DNA of 47,299 nt from Geobacter sp. UBA6151 (GCA_002423105.1 DIUT01000001.1:1-47299), one strand, 5' to 3'; shown: positions 34,794 to 44,922, counted from the stretch's first letter. Notes: generated by a model from the sequence alone, not told the origin. Program-made: numbers and translations.

Positions 34794-35012
34794 ATGGGAA
34801 GGAAAACAATGAGTGATAAAGAACCCAGTCAACTGGACCGAAGTCTGGCCCGCCTCTGTGAACTGTGCCCGGTCTGCCGCCATGCACGGAAAAGCCAGCA
34901 GGGGATTGCTTTCTCGTTTGTCAAAAGTATTGAGGGGGATGTCTGTCCGTTTTGTAAGGCGTATGAGCGGGTCCATGGCAGAAAAGCCCATGAAATGGTT
35001 GAGGGTGGTTGA
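34794..35012 (+). CDS. Small cysteine-rich protein, zinc-ribbon-like
   Basis: A 72-aa protein with two CxxC pairs, LCELCPVCRHARK and DVCPFCKAYERVHG, spaced about 30 residues apart, so a single zinc-binding ribbon is likely. The ends are charged (MGRKTMSDKEPSQ at the start, RKAHEMVEGG at the end). GGGAGG lies 5 nt before ATG 34794; ATG 34809 (MSDKEPS) with AGGAA upstream is a second possible start. I do not recognise the family. It sits between ssrA and a convergent PilZ-like gene whose stop is 2 nt away. Confidence 0.65.
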   Translation: MGRKTMSDKEPSQLDRSLARLCELCPVCRHARKSQQGIAFSFVKSIEGDVCPFCKAYERVHGRKAHEMVEGG

Positions 35013-35014
35013 TG

Positions 35015-35746
35015 CTACATGCTGTCAATAAGTTCTTTTTGTCGCAATTGATTTTTGGAGCCGGTAAGCCGCTCGATGAACTGGGATATTCTGTTCTGGT
35101 CCTCTTTCAGGATATCGATGAAGCGGTGTCCACATTGAAACAGATCGTTTTCCGGGGAGCGCTTCTGCCAGATCAGTTCGGCAACGGCGTTGACCGGCGG
35201 ATTGCCGTCCTGCAGGTCAATAACGATCAGGGAAAGGCTGGTTGGTTCGCTGGAGGTGTCAAAGCGGATACCGCCAACGCTCAGGTTGAGTTCCGTTTGC
35301 AGCATTTTCAGGCGGGGCGGATTGGGTTGACGCAGGTCGCTGGATATTCGTTTCCACTCTTTGCGGAATGCTTCCAAGGATGATTTCTGCGATACATGCA
35401 GCATGGGCAGGGTGGTGTCGGTGCGCGGTGCCTGACGGCGCTGGTAGACCGAAAGTTCTCCCACCGGACGCAGGATGATGGATTCAGGCGTTGGCGGTTC
35501 CAGCAGTTCGGCACGCAACTGGATACCCATGCCCAGAGATTCGGTGGTGAGTTTGAACTGCATGTTGTGCTTGAAAGTGCCGGTATCACCGGAGAACAGG
35601 CGGTAAAGGGTTTTGAGCGTCAGCCGGTCGTCAAGGCAGGAAACCACCTGCCCGGTGAATGAATTGTAGGCATCTGGGTCGCGCTCGTCAGATATGTTGA
35701 TCAGGAAGACCTTCTGGCCTCTCCCGAAATACTTGTCATAGTGCAT
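35015..35746 (-). CDS. PilZ-like (YcgR-type) c-di-GMP-binding protein
   Basis: A 243-aa protein with a two-domain YcgR-like layout. The N-terminal beta-rich domain (1-105) starts GRGQKVFLINI. The C-terminal PilZ domain begins with the Arg motif YQRRQAPRTDT (about 105-115) and has NLSVGGIRFD (about 157), the (D/N)xSxxG c-di-GMP-binding signature; GHRFIDI (about 208) closes the barrel. It should sense c-di-GMP and tune motility or surface behaviour. ATG 35746 is chosen because CGGAG lies 6 nt upstream; an in-frame TTG at 35752 is unsupported. It follows ettA by 27 nt. Confidence 0.75.
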   Translation of the reverse strand: MHYDKYFGRGQKVFLINISDERDPDAYNSFTGQVVSCLDDRLTLKTLYRLFSGDTGTFKHNMQFKLTTESLGMGIQLRAELLEPPTPESIILRPVGELSVYQRRQAPRTDTTLPMLHVSQKSSLEAFRKEWKRISSDLRQPNPPRLKMLQTELNLSVGGIRFDTSSEPTSLSLIVIDLQDGNPPVNAVAELIWQKRSPENDLFQCGHRFIDILKEDQNRISQFIERLTGSKNQLRQKELIDSM

Positions 35747-35773
35747 CAGCAACTCCGGCGCTGATCATATTTA

Positions 35774-37453
<1,680 letters not shown>

Positions 37454-37557
37454 GCCGAAGCCTCCTGGGAGTGAAAGAAGTTTTATATGTCATGGTCTGC
37501 TGTTGCTGTCAATGTTCAAGCTTTGCAAGCGTATCTGTGTGACTGATTGCCGCCTGA

Positions 37558-37872
37558 TCAGGTTTTTTCCTGAATGCTGCCGCCGCCCCAGATCGGGTCT
37601 GCGGCAAATTGGCGGCGAAGGTATTCATCGGGTCTTTGCCGGTAAAACTCTTCCTGGTTGAAAGAAAACCGGTAGGAGTTGACATAGTCCATGATCTGCT
37701 GGGCCGCTTCATTTACCGCCCTGATCTGTCCGGTGGTTGCATCGCCATGCAGGTCAGGGTGGACGTTTTTGAGAAGCGCGCGATGCCGCTCCTTGATACG
37801 CCGTATGGTGAGCTGGTCGCTTTCATGAAAACCGAACAGGTGAAGCGCTTGCAGCAGTTCGTCGTAGGTCAT
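37558..37872 (-). CDS. Small J-domain protein
   Basis: A 104-aa protein whose N-terminal ~65 residues form a J domain: TYDELLQALHLFG, IRRIKERHRALLKNVHPDLHG with the HPD tripeptide that stimulates DnaK, then QIRAVNEAAQQIMDYV. No G/F-rich or zinc region follows; the tail (FSFNQEEFYRQRPDEYLRRQF) is unique. It probably acts as a specialised Hsp70 co-chaperone. ATG 37872 lies 7 nt after the dxs stop, so it is probably co-transcribed with xseB-ispA-dxs. Confidence 0.8.
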   Translation of the reverse strand: MTYDELLQALHLFGFHESDQLTIRRIKERHRALLKNVHPDLHGDATTGQIRAVNEAAQQIMDYVNSYRFSFNQEEFYRQRPDEYLRRQFAADPIWGGGSIQEKT

Positions 37873-37879
37873 GAGACGT

Positions 37880-39757
37880 TCATCCGGCGAAGAAGCTGCG
37901 CGCCGAGGCGGCAATGCCGTGGCTGTCCAGCTTGTGCATGGCCCGCAGTTCAGGCTGCTCTCCCTGTACGATGTAGGCGTCGGGATAGCCGAGCCGCAGT
38001 ACGGAAACGGCGGACATGGTGCGGTCCGCAAGCAGTTCCAGCACGGCGCTGCCGAACCCTCCCTGCAGGACGTTTTCTTCAACGGTGATGATTTTGTGAT
38101 TGAGATTGGCCAGTTTGATAATCAGTTCTTCATCCAGTGGTTTCACAAAGCGCGCATTGACCACCGTCAGCTCAAGCCCTTCGGCAGCAAGTGCCGTGGC
38201 TGCTTCCAGTGCTGGCATGACCGTGGAGCCCAGGGCGATGATGACGCCGTCATTGCCGCTGCGCAGCAGTTCAGCTTTACCCATGGGCAGTGTCCGCAGC
38301 TCCTGGTCCAGCGGAATACCGTAACCGTTGCCGCGGGGGTAGCGCAGGGCGACCGGCCCATCGTGCTGCACCGCGGTTTTCAGCATGTGCTGTAGTTCAT
38401 TTTCGTCCTTGGGGGCCATGAGGGTCATGTTGGGAATATGACGCAGGTAGGAGAGGTCGAAAACACCATGATGGGTGGGGCCGTCGCTGCCGACCACGCC
38501 GCCGCGATCCAGGGCGAAGACCACCGGCAGGTTTTGCAGGCAGACGTCATGCAGCACTTCGTCGTAGGCCCGTTGCAGAAAGCTGGAGTAGACGGCGAAA
38601 ACCGGCCGTTTGCCTTCTGCCGCAAGACCGGCGGCAAAGGTGACCCCATGCTGTTCGGCAATGCCCACGTCAAAGAAGCGGTCCGGAAACTGTTTTGAAA
38701 ACGGGGTGAGGCCGGTGCCGTCCGGCATGGCTGCGGTGATGGCAACAATCCGTTCGTCGTCCTCGGCCAGACGGGCGATGGTGCTGCCGAAGATGGCGGT
38801 GTAGGAGGCTGCGCCGCCTTTCCCTTTTAAGACCTTGCCGGTCTCGATGTCAAACGGTCCCACACCGTGAAACAGCGACGGGTTCTGCTCGGCAGGCTTG
38901 TAGCCTTTGCCCTTCGTGGTCAGAACGTGCACCAGCACGGCACCGTCCAGCTTTTTGACCCGTTCCATGGTTTCCATCAACAGCGGCAGATCGTGGCCGT
39001 CAATGGGGCCGACGTATTCAAAGCCGAAGGCCTGGAACAGCATGGCCGGTGTAAACAACCCCTTGAATGATTTTTCGATTTTGCTGGCGACCCTCAGGGC
39101 GCTTTGTCCCACATCACTGCCGATCCCCTTGATGAAATCCTCGGTTTCCCGCTTGATTCGATGAATGAATTCACTGGAAGAGGTGCGGGAGAGGAAACCG
39201 GACAAGGCCCCGACATTTTCGGCGATGGACATTTCATTGTCGTTCAGGATCACGATCAGATCGCGATTTAAGTGGCCAGCGTGGTTCAGGGCCTCAAAGG
39301 CGATACCGCCGGTCATGGAGCCGTCACCGATCACGGCCACCACTTTGCTGCCGTTCTGTTTCAGGTCACGGGATACGGCGAAGCCGGTCGCAGCTGACAG
39401 GGAGGTGGAGGAGTGCCCCACTTCCCAGACGTCATGTTCCGACTCGTGCCGTTTGGGAAAACCGCTGATGCCGTTTAAGGTGCGCAGGGTAGGGAAGCTG
39501 TCCCGGCGGCCGGTGAGAATCTTGTGGGCGTATGCTTGATGTCCCACATCCCAGATCAGTTTGTCTTGGGGGGAGTTGAAGACACGATGCAGGGCTATGG
39601 TCAACTCCACTACTCCAAGGGAAGGAGCGACATGTCCGCCGTTTGCAGCGCAGGTTTCAATGATCAGGCGGCGAATCTCCTGAGCCAGCCCGGCAAGAGC
39701 TGCTTCGGGGAGTTTTTTCAGGTCGCCGGGACCGTTTACCGTTGGCAAAATTGGCAT
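37880..39757 (-). CDS. dxs: 1-deoxy-D-xylulose-5-phosphate synthase
   Basis: DXS condenses pyruvate and glyceraldehyde 3-phosphate with thiamine diphosphate, the first step of the MEP isoprenoid pathway. The 625-aa enzyme has the thiamine-binding GDGSMTGGIAFEALNHAG...VILNDNEMSI motif (about 150-180), the early IWDVGHQAYAHKILTGR, the transketolase pyrimidine domain DRFFDVGIAEQHGVTFAAGLA with the catalytic Glu (about 365), and DRGGVVGSDGPTHHG. Full length. It is the third gene of xseB-ispA-dxs, 3 nt after ispA. Confidence 0.96.
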   Translation of the reverse strand: MPILPTVNGPGDLKKLPEAALAGLAQEIRRLIIETCAANGGHVAPSLGVVELTIALHRVFNSPQDKLIWDVGHQAYAHKILTGRRDSFPTLRTLNGISGFPKRHESEHDVWEVGHSSTSLSAATGFAVSRDLKQNGSKVVAVIGDGSMTGGIAFEALNHAGHLNRDLIVILNDNEMSIAENVGALSGFLSRTSSSEFIHRIKRETEDFIKGIGSDVGQSALRVASKIEKSFKGLFTPAMLFQAFGFEYVGPIDGHDLPLLMETMERVKKLDGAVLVHVLTTKGKGYKPAEQNPSLFHGVGPFDIETGKVLKGKGGAASYTAIFGSTIARLAEDDERIVAITAAMPDGTGLTPFSKQFPDRFFDVGIAEQHGVTFAAGLAAEGKRPVFAVYSSFLQRAYDEVLHDVCLQNLPVVFALDRGGVVGSDGPTHHGVFDLSYLRHIPNMTLMAPKDENELQHMLKTAVQHDGPVALRYPRGNGYGIPLDQELRTLPMGKAELLRSGNDGVIIALGSTVMPALEAATALAAEGLELTVVNARFVKPLDEELIIKLANLNHKIITVEENVLQGGFGSAVLELLADRTMSAVSVLRLGYPDAYIVQGEQPELRAMHKLDSHGIAASARSFFAG

Positions 39758-39760
39758 TGG

Positions 39761-40654
39761 TCAGTTCTTCCGTTCCACGATGTACCTGGCGATCGCCCGC
39801 AGCGGTTCGGCGGTTTCACCGAACGGCTCCAGTGCGGAAAATGCGGCATCCATCATGGCTTGCGCCTCCTGCTTGGCGGCAGCCAGTCCCATTACTGCCG
39901 GATAGGTGGCCTTGCCGCGGGCTTCGTCGCTACCGGCATCCTTGCCGATCTCTTCGGTGGTGCCCTCAATATCCAGAATGTCGTCCGCAATCTGAAAGGC
40001 CAGACCGGCAGCTTCGCCATAACGGCGGATGGCAGCCAGTTGCGCGTCGTCAGCCCCTCCCAGCAGTGCCCCGGCCACCACCGAGGCCTTGATCAACGCG
40101 CCGGTCTTGTGGGTGTGGATATACTGCACCGTAGGCAGGTCGATATCCGCTTTGCCTTCGCTTTCCATATCCACCACCTGACCGCCCACCATGCCGAAGG
40201 TTCCGGCACAGGTGGCAATTTCGTGGATAACGGCAAGATGTGCCGCAGGAGTAACATCAGCAAAAAACCGGGGATCGCTCATCAGTTTGAACGCCTCGGT
40301 CAGCAGGCCGTCACCGGCCAGGATGGCGATGGCTTCGCCAAACACCTTGTGGTTGGTGGGGCGGCCACGTCGGAAATCGTCGTCGTCCATGGCCGGAAGA
40401 TCGTCGTGGATCAAGGAGTAGGTGTGGATCATCTCCATGGCGCATGCCGCCGGAAGCGCCTGCTTGACCGGACCGCCCACGGTTTCGCACGCTGCCAGCA
40501 TCAGGATGGGGCGTACCCGCTTGCCACCGGCAAAGATGGAGTAGCGCATCGCCTTGTGTATGCTTTGAGGACGTTTGTCTTCACGGGGAAGATACTGCTC
40601 AAGCGCCTGGTCAACCAGGGCGATCCGCTCTTTCAAATAGGTTTTTAAATCCAT
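39761..40654 (-). CDS. ispA: Farnesyl diphosphate synthase family (IspA)
   Basis: A 297-aa trans-prenyltransferase that builds C15 (or C20) diphosphates from IPP and allylic diphosphate. The first aspartate motif is HDDLPAMDDDDFRRGRPTNH (Asp84, Asp85, Asp90) and the second is FQIADDILDIEG (about 215). GGKRVRP (about 43-49) binds diphosphate. The two extra residues within the first Asp motif are typical of bacterial FPP synthases. Overall it is IspA-like; chain length cannot be fixed from sequence. It starts 5 nt after xseB and precedes dxs, a very common arrangement. Confidence 0.94.
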   Translation of the reverse strand: MDLKTYLKERIALVDQALEQYLPREDKRPQSIHKAMRYSIFAGGKRVRPILMLAACETVGGPVKQALPAACAMEMIHTYSLIHDDLPAMDDDDFRRGRPTNHKVFGEAIAILAGDGLLTEAFKLMSDPRFFADVTPAAHLAVIHEIATCAGTFGMVGGQVVDMESEGKADIDLPTVQYIHTHKTGALIKASVVAGALLGGADDAQLAAIRRYGEAAGLAFQIADDILDIEGTTEEIGKDAGSDEARGKATYPAVMGLAAAKQEAQAMMDAAFSALEPFGETAEPLRAIARYIVERKN

Positions 40655-40659
40655 GTGTG

Positions 40660-40908
40660 CTACCTTTCCGTACCCGTTTCATCCGTATCCGGCGCAAATG
40701 GTTCCCTGCGGAACGAGCCGTTGCGCTGTTTGATCAGCAGTTCCACCTTGCGTTCGGCCTCATCCAGTTTGGCTGCGCACAGCGAAGCGTGCCGCACCCC
40801 TTCTTCAAAGGCTTTGATGGATTCCTCCAGCGGAAGCGTTCCGTTTTCAAGTTTTCTGACGATTTCTTCCAGTTTTTTCAGGGATGTTTCAAATTTTTCC
40901 GCTGCCAT
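40660..40908 (-). CDS. xseB: Exodeoxyribonuclease VII small subunit
   Basis: An 82-aa XseB protein: FETSLKKLEEIVRKLENGTLPLEESIKAFEEG is the family signature, forming a helical hairpin that binds the XseA large subunit. The C-terminal tail is charged. The large-subunit gene is not in this window. It is the first gene of xseB-ispA-dxs-J-domain, with its own promoter at 40938-40965. GGGGG lies before the ATG. Confidence 0.95.
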   Translation of the reverse strand: MAAEKFETSLKKLEEIVRKLENGTLPLEESIKAFEEGVRHASLCAAKLDEAERKVELLIKQRNGSFRREPFAPDTDETGTER

Positions 40909-40937
40909 GGAACCCCCGGTAAAATGTAAGTGACAAC

Positions 40938-40965
40938 AATATACCGATTAGGGGCAGTACGTCAA
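40938..40965 (-). promoter_or_regulatory. Predicted promoter of xseB-ispA-dxs
   Basis: TTGACG (40965-40960) and TATATT (40943-40938) with a 16-nt spacer on the minus strand, 30 nt before the xseB start. On the other strand, TTGACC near 41050 may start the ferritin-like gene. Confidence 0.65.
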
Positions 40966-41116
40966 TCCTTCCAGAGTTTTGCGCGGTTACGGAACGTATG
41001 AGGATTGGAGCTGCTGATGTATATATCAGCGAAGCGCCTGAAATCAGCTTGACCTTGGTTTCTCCGGTTTGTTAATGATAAATACTTGGTACTCAGAAAA
41101 ATTTGGGAGGAACGTC

Positions 41117-41608
41117 ATGACTGTCAATCTTCAAGAAGCAATCAAAAGTTCTCTCTATACTGAAAAAAGCGCAATGGACTTTTACCGTATGGGGGCGCGG
41201 AACCTCAAAAATCCAGAAGCCAAACGAATCTTTGAACTGTTGGCACAGGAAGAAATCGGGCATGCGGCACATTTCTTCAAAATTTACCGTGGTGACGATA
41301 TTCCTGATTTCGAGGCATTCATCAATGATTCTGCAGCATCGGACGCCGGGTGGGCGGCAGCGCTGAAAACTCTGATTGATGATTCTTTTACCGAAAAAAG
41401 AGCCATGGAACTGGCTATGGAAAAGGAACAGCAGCTTGAAGAGGTGCTGCGGGAAATTGCCAGCAGTGTGCAGGATCCCGAAGCGCGGGCAGTGTTTGAG
41501 CAGAATGCCAATGAAACCCGTAACCATTATCTGATGATTGAAGCTGAATATGCCCGGGTGATGAAAATGGTCCATGAAAGCGACATGAATACCTTTGTCA
41601 GGGAGTAG
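41117..41608 (+). CDS. Ferritin-like (rubrerythrin-type) di-iron protein
   Basis: A 163-aa four-helix-bundle protein. Iron-ligand candidates: Glu16 (SLYTEKSAMDFY), Glu45/46 and His49 (LAQEEIGHAAHFF), Glu in the third helix (FTEKRAMELAMEKE) and NETRNHYLMIEAEY in the fourth. The C-terminal rubredoxin domain of full rubrerythrins is absent. It may handle peroxide or iron in the cytoplasm. GGGAGG lies 6 nt before ATG 41117. The adaptor gene starts 4 nt after its stop, with its ribosome site inside the last codons. Confidence 0.85.
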   Translation: MTVNLQEAIKSSLYTEKSAMDFYRMGARNLKNPEAKRIFELLAQEEIGHAAHFFKIYRGDDIPDFEAFINDSAASDAGWAAALKTLIDDSFTEKRAMELAMEKEQQLEEVLREIASSVQDPEARAVFEQNANETRNHYLMIEAEYARVMKMVHESDMNTFVRE

Positions 41609-41612
41609 ACGC

Positions 41613-42740
41613 TTGTCAGGAAATCAAGGCCTGAAGTTCAGTATCTGGTTGCAGGTTCTGCTGGTCTGTCTGGCGCTTGCAACAGGTTGTTCGAAACAGG
41701 AAACCACGCAACGCTCCAGGCCGCCTGCGCCGGTGATGGTGGCGACCGCCGCCACAGCGGATATTCCCCGGACTGCCCAGGCAGTGGGTACGGTTGAAGC
41801 CAGCGAGACGGTCACCATCCGTCCGCAGATTTCCGGCGAACTGGCGGCGGTGTACGTTGCCGAGGGGCAGGATGTGGTCAAGGGACAGCGTTTGTTCCTT
41901 ATTGATCCCCGTCCCTGGCAGGCTGCCTTGAAAAAGGCTGAGGCGTCCCTTAACCGCAACCGGGTGATTCTGGAGAATGCCAGGCGTGACCATGAGCGGT
42001 ACGCCGGGCTGGTGAAGGATGGTATCGTCACCCAGGAACAGGCCGACGCCTATCGCACCAAAGCTGAATCCGCCGCAGCCGACCTGGAAGCTGATCGTGC
42101 CATGGTGGAAAATGCCAGGCTTGAGCTTGCCTATTGCACGATTGTCGCCCCCATAACCGGACGGCTGGGTAGCCTGATGGTGGATCGCGGCAATGTGCTC
42201 AAGGCAAACGAGACGGCGCTTTTGACCATCAACACCATCTCTCCGGTCAATGTCAGCTTCAGCCTGCCGGAGCGTGATCTTGCCGAAGTAAAAACCCGTC
42301 TTGCACAAGGACGGCTGAACGTTGAGGCTGAAGTCAGGGAAGGGCAGACAGAGCGAGGGGTGGTCGCTTTTCTGGACAATACGGTTGACACCACCACCGG
42401 CGCCATACGTCTGAAGGCGGCCTTTACCAATACGCAGCGTACACTCTGGCCAGGCCAGTTTGTGCAGGTTACGGTGAAGCTTGCCGAACGCAAAGGGTTT
42501 GTCGCTGTTCCGGCGCAGGCGATTCAGACCGGCCAGCAGGGCACCTTTGTCTTTGTCATAAAGCAGGATATGACCGCCGAGGTCCGTCCGGTTGTTGTTG
42601 GTCCCGCCCACCAGGGACTGAGCGCCATTGAACGGGGGCTGGCGGCGGGAGAACAGGTTGTGATCGACGGTCATCTGCGAGTTGCGCCGGGCGGCAAGGT
42701 TGAAATCAAACAGCCGGGCGAAAAGAAGCCGGTGCAATAA
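41613..42740 (+). CDS. RND-type efflux periplasmic adaptor lipoprotein
   Basis: A 375-aa membrane-fusion protein of the MdtA/AcrA type. TTG 41613 is chosen as start because AGGGAG lies 6-7 nt upstream; another TTG at 41595 lacks a site. The lipobox LATGC gives an acylated Cys at about 27. Then come the barrel-sandwich/lipoyl half motif (VEASETVTIRPQISGELAAVYVAEGQ), the helical hairpin (about 95-165), the second lipoyl half (ELAYCTIVAPITGRLG) and the beta-barrel (VSFSLPERDLAEV). An RND pump and outer-membrane channel normally follow. Here the next gene is on the opposite strand, so the partner is encoded elsewhere or has been lost. Confidence 0.9.
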   Translation: MSGNQGLKFSIWLQVLLVCLALATGCSKQETTQRSRPPAPVMVATAATADIPRTAQAVGTVEASETVTIRPQISGELAAVYVAEGQDVVKGQRLFLIDPRPWQAALKKAEASLNRNRVILENARRDHERYAGLVKDGIVTQEQADAYRTKAESAAADLEADRAMVENARLELAYCTIVAPITGRLGSLMVDRGNVLKANETALLTINTISPVNVSFSLPERDLAEVKTRLAQGRLNVEAEVREGQTERGVVAFLDNTVDTTTGAIRLKAAFTNTQRTLWPGQFVQVTVKLAERKGFVAVPAQAIQTGQQGTFVFVIKQDMTAEVRPVVVGPAHQGLSAIERGLAAGEQVVIDGHLRVAPGGKVEIKQPGEKKPVQ

Positions 42741-42754
42741 ATGCAATAAGCACC

Positions 42755-42960
42755 AGGTTGTTCAAAAATAGTCAGATCGTCGCACCCGCAGAAACCCCCG
42801 CGGAGGTGTAGCAGCGCTACGCCGCACAATTTCGCTTGCGAAATTGGACCGCGAAGGCGCCCGAAGGGTGAGGCCGCAGGCCGAAGTCACAAGGCGGGTT
42901 TCGAGGACGGTGACGAGATGGCTGTTTTTAGCTGCGCTGAAACTTCGTTTTCAACAACCT
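42755..42960 (-). repeat. Palindromic element, type A copy 2 with internal insertions
   Basis: The same ends (AGGTTGTTCAAAAATAG) and core (GGTGTAGcagcgCTACGCC) as the 17.2-kb copy, but 206 nt long. Relative to that copy there is an extra block of about 63 nt right after CCGCACAA, containing TTTCGCTTGCGAAA and GTGAGGCCGCAG. A second extra block of about 22 nt (AGCTGCGCTGAAACTTCG and neighbours) splits the right end. It fills the gap between the convergent adaptor gene and sulP, 1 nt from the sulP stop codon. Confidence 0.8.
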
Positions 42961-42961
42961 G

Positions 42962-44689
42962 CTAGATAGTCATTTCAGAGAGTTGTCCCGCCATCTCATC
43001 CTCAAGTCCGCTGAAACGGGCATACACATCCTGTGCACGATGCAGTGCAGATCCTATGTTGGGCAAAATGTTACGGGCGCCGATCACGCGGGGCAGACTT
43101 GATGTGTAGATCAAGCGTTTCGGCTGCTTTCTGGCGCCACAAATCAAGAGTGAGCGCCCGGTTGCGGTAATCTGCTCGTGTAATCGCTCAATGGCATGCA
43201 GTCCGGTGGCGTCGATGGCAGTCATGTGGCGCAGCCGCAGGATTACGATCTGATTCAGTTCGTCAATGGTGTGCAGCACCTCGTTAACCTTTTCGGCAGC
43301 GCCGAACAAGAGCGGTCCCTGAATATGGATCATGCTCACATAATGGGGGATGGCATAGTTCTGCACAATGTGCGGGCGCGCCTCTTCCACTGCTTCCGGC
43401 GTGATCACCGCTACCCTGGTGGTCTTGGTCACCTGATAGATGTACAGCAGGGCGGCCAGGGTCATCCCTACCTCCACCGCAATGGTCAGGTCGGCCACCA
43501 CCGTCAGCAGGAAGGTCAGAATCCAGACGGCTATATCCTTGGCGTCCAGACGGATGATATGGGGGATTTCATGCCATTCTCCCATGTTGTAGGCCACCAC
43601 GAACAGTACTGACGCCAAGGTGGCCAGCGGAATGAAGCGGGCCAGGGGAGCGGCAAAGAGCAGGATGCAGAGCAGGGTCAGGGCATGAATTATGCCGGAT
43701 ATGGGGCTTTTGGCGCCGGAGCGGATATTGGTTGCGGTGCGGGCGATGGCGCCGGTAACCGGGATGCCGCCGAAAAACGGCACGGCCAGGTTAGCCACCC
43801 CCTGGGCTACCAGTTCCACGTTTGAGTTGTGGCGGTCGCCGCTCATGGAGTCAGCCACCACGGCGGACAACAGGCTTTCGATGGCAGCCAGGAGCGCCAC
43901 GGTGAGGGCGGCAGGCAAAAGCGGAATGATCAAGTCGGTGCGGAACTCTGGCATCCGGATCTCCGGCAGACCGGTGGGGATGCCGCCAAAGGTGCTGCCG
44001 ATGGTGGCCACCGGCAGGTTGAAGGCGGCGGTTGCGGCAGTGGCCAGCAGCAGGGCGATGATGGTGCCCGGCACCTTTTTGGTGATGCGACCGAACATGA
44101 TGATCACCAGCAACGACACAAGCCCCAGCATGACGGTGGGCAGGCTGATGGATGGCAGGTGTTCGCCGATCCAGGTCATCCGCTCCAAAAATTCACTGGG
44201 CGCCGGTGTGCTTGCGCTAATCCCCATGAAATCCTTGATCTGGGTGGAGGCGATCAAGAGCGCAATACCGTTGGTGAAGCCGATCACAACCGGGCGGGGA
44301 ATGAATTTGACGGCGTTGCCCAGGCCGGTAATGCCCAGAAACAACAGAATGATCCCGGCCATCATGGTCACCATAAGCAGTCCGGAAAGTCCGTGTTTGG
44401 CGATGATGGCGGCAATTACCACCACAAAAGCGCCGGTGGGGCCGCCAATCTGGGTCCGGGAGCCGCCCAGGGCCGAGATCAGAAAACCGGCCACGACAGC
44501 GGTGTAGATACCGGCTTGTGGCGTGACGCCGGAGGAGATGCCGAAGGCCATGGCCAGGGGCAACGCCACCAGTCCCACGGTAATACCGGCCACCAGGTCG
44601 GCGGAAAAATCCTGCTTGGAATAACCTTTAAGACTGGTGACCGATTTGGGCAGCCAGTTTGCGAGCAGACGGGCGAAGCGGGTAGTCAT
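42962..44689 (-). CDS. SulP family anion transporter with STAS domain
   Basis: A 575-aa SLC26/SulP transporter. The membrane domain (about 25-430) has the family opening YSKQDFSADLVAGITVGLVALPLAMAFG and PQAGIYTAVVAGF, then GGSRTQIGGPTGAFVV, and ESLLSAVVADSMSGDRHNSN for the anion site. The cytoplasmic STAS domain (about 455-555) contains IVILRLRHMTAIDATGLHAIE. Substrates in the family include sulfate and bicarbonate; none is indicated here. AAGGT lies before the ATG. A predicted promoter and a hairpin leader lie upstream. Confidence 0.93.
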   Translation of the reverse strand: MTTRFARLLANWLPKSVTSLKGYSKQDFSADLVAGITVGLVALPLAMAFGISSGVTPQAGIYTAVVAGFLISALGGSRTQIGGPTGAFVVVIAAIIAKHGLSGLLMVTMMAGIILLFLGITGLGNAVKFIPRPVVIGFTNGIALLIASTQIKDFMGISASTPAPSEFLERMTWIGEHLPSISLPTVMLGLVSLLVIIMFGRITKKVPGTIIALLLATAATAAFNLPVATIGSTFGGIPTGLPEIRMPEFRTDLIIPLLPAALTVALLAAIESLLSAVVADSMSGDRHNSNVELVAQGVANLAVPFFGGIPVTGAIARTATNIRSGAKSPISGIIHALTLLCILLFAAPLARFIPLATLASVLFVVAYNMGEWHEIPHIIRLDAKDIAVWILTFLLTVVADLTIAVEVGMTLAALLYIYQVTKTTRVAVITPEAVEEARPHIVQNYAIPHYVSMIHIQGPLLFGAAEKVNEVLHTIDELNQIVILRLRHMTAIDATGLHAIERLHEQITATGRSLLICGARKQPKRLIYTSSLPRVIGARNILPNIGSALHRAQDVYARFSGLEDEMAGQLSEMTI

Positions 44690-44725
44690 GGCAATACCTT
44701 GTGCTGGAAAACGTCAGATGAAACG

Positions 44726-44745
44726 CTTCACCACGGGTGGTGAAG
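44726..44745 (-). promoter_or_regulatory. Hairpin in the sulP leader
   Basis: A perfect 8-bp stem CTTCACCA/TGGTGAAG with a 4-nt loop lies 37 nt upstream of the sulP ATG. It could be an operator or an mRNA structure. It is not followed by a T-run on the sulP strand. Confidence 0.4.
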
Positions 44746-44850
44746 ACAAAGAGCGGTCAACAAATACCGGACAGGGCGGGGTATCACGGAGGATGGGGGT
44801 GGCAGACCTGGAGTGTGAAGGCGTCATCTCTAAGAACGGACATAGTGCAA

Positions 44851-44880
44851 TGATTACGCCTTCAAAGCCGGGGCTGTCAA
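44851..44880 (-). promoter_or_regulatory. Candidate sulP promoter
   Basis: TTGACA (44880-44875) and TAATCA (44856-44851) with an 18-nt spacer, about 160 nt upstream of sulP. An 8-9-bp inverted repeat (TGAAGGCGT 44816-44824 / ACGCCTTCA 44856-44864) overlaps and follows the -10 region and may bind a regulator. Confidence 0.4.
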
Positions 44881-44922
44881 GAAAAAAGCCAATAAAATCA
44901 ACTTTGATTTGGCTAAACACCA

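Noticed and set aside
37551..37570. Terminator CCTGATCAGG plus T-run after the J-domain gene
   Set aside because: The T-run lies on the plus strand, while the gene ending here is on the minus strand, so it faces the wrong way.
41020..41060. Terminator at GCTGAT..ATCAGC before the ferritin-like gene
   Set aside because: Short 6-bp AT-rich stem without T-run; more likely chance or part of the promoter region.
44714..44920. 68-aa frame upstream of sulP
   Set aside because: Hydrophobic reading of the promoter/hairpin region, no ribosome site, no family resemblance.
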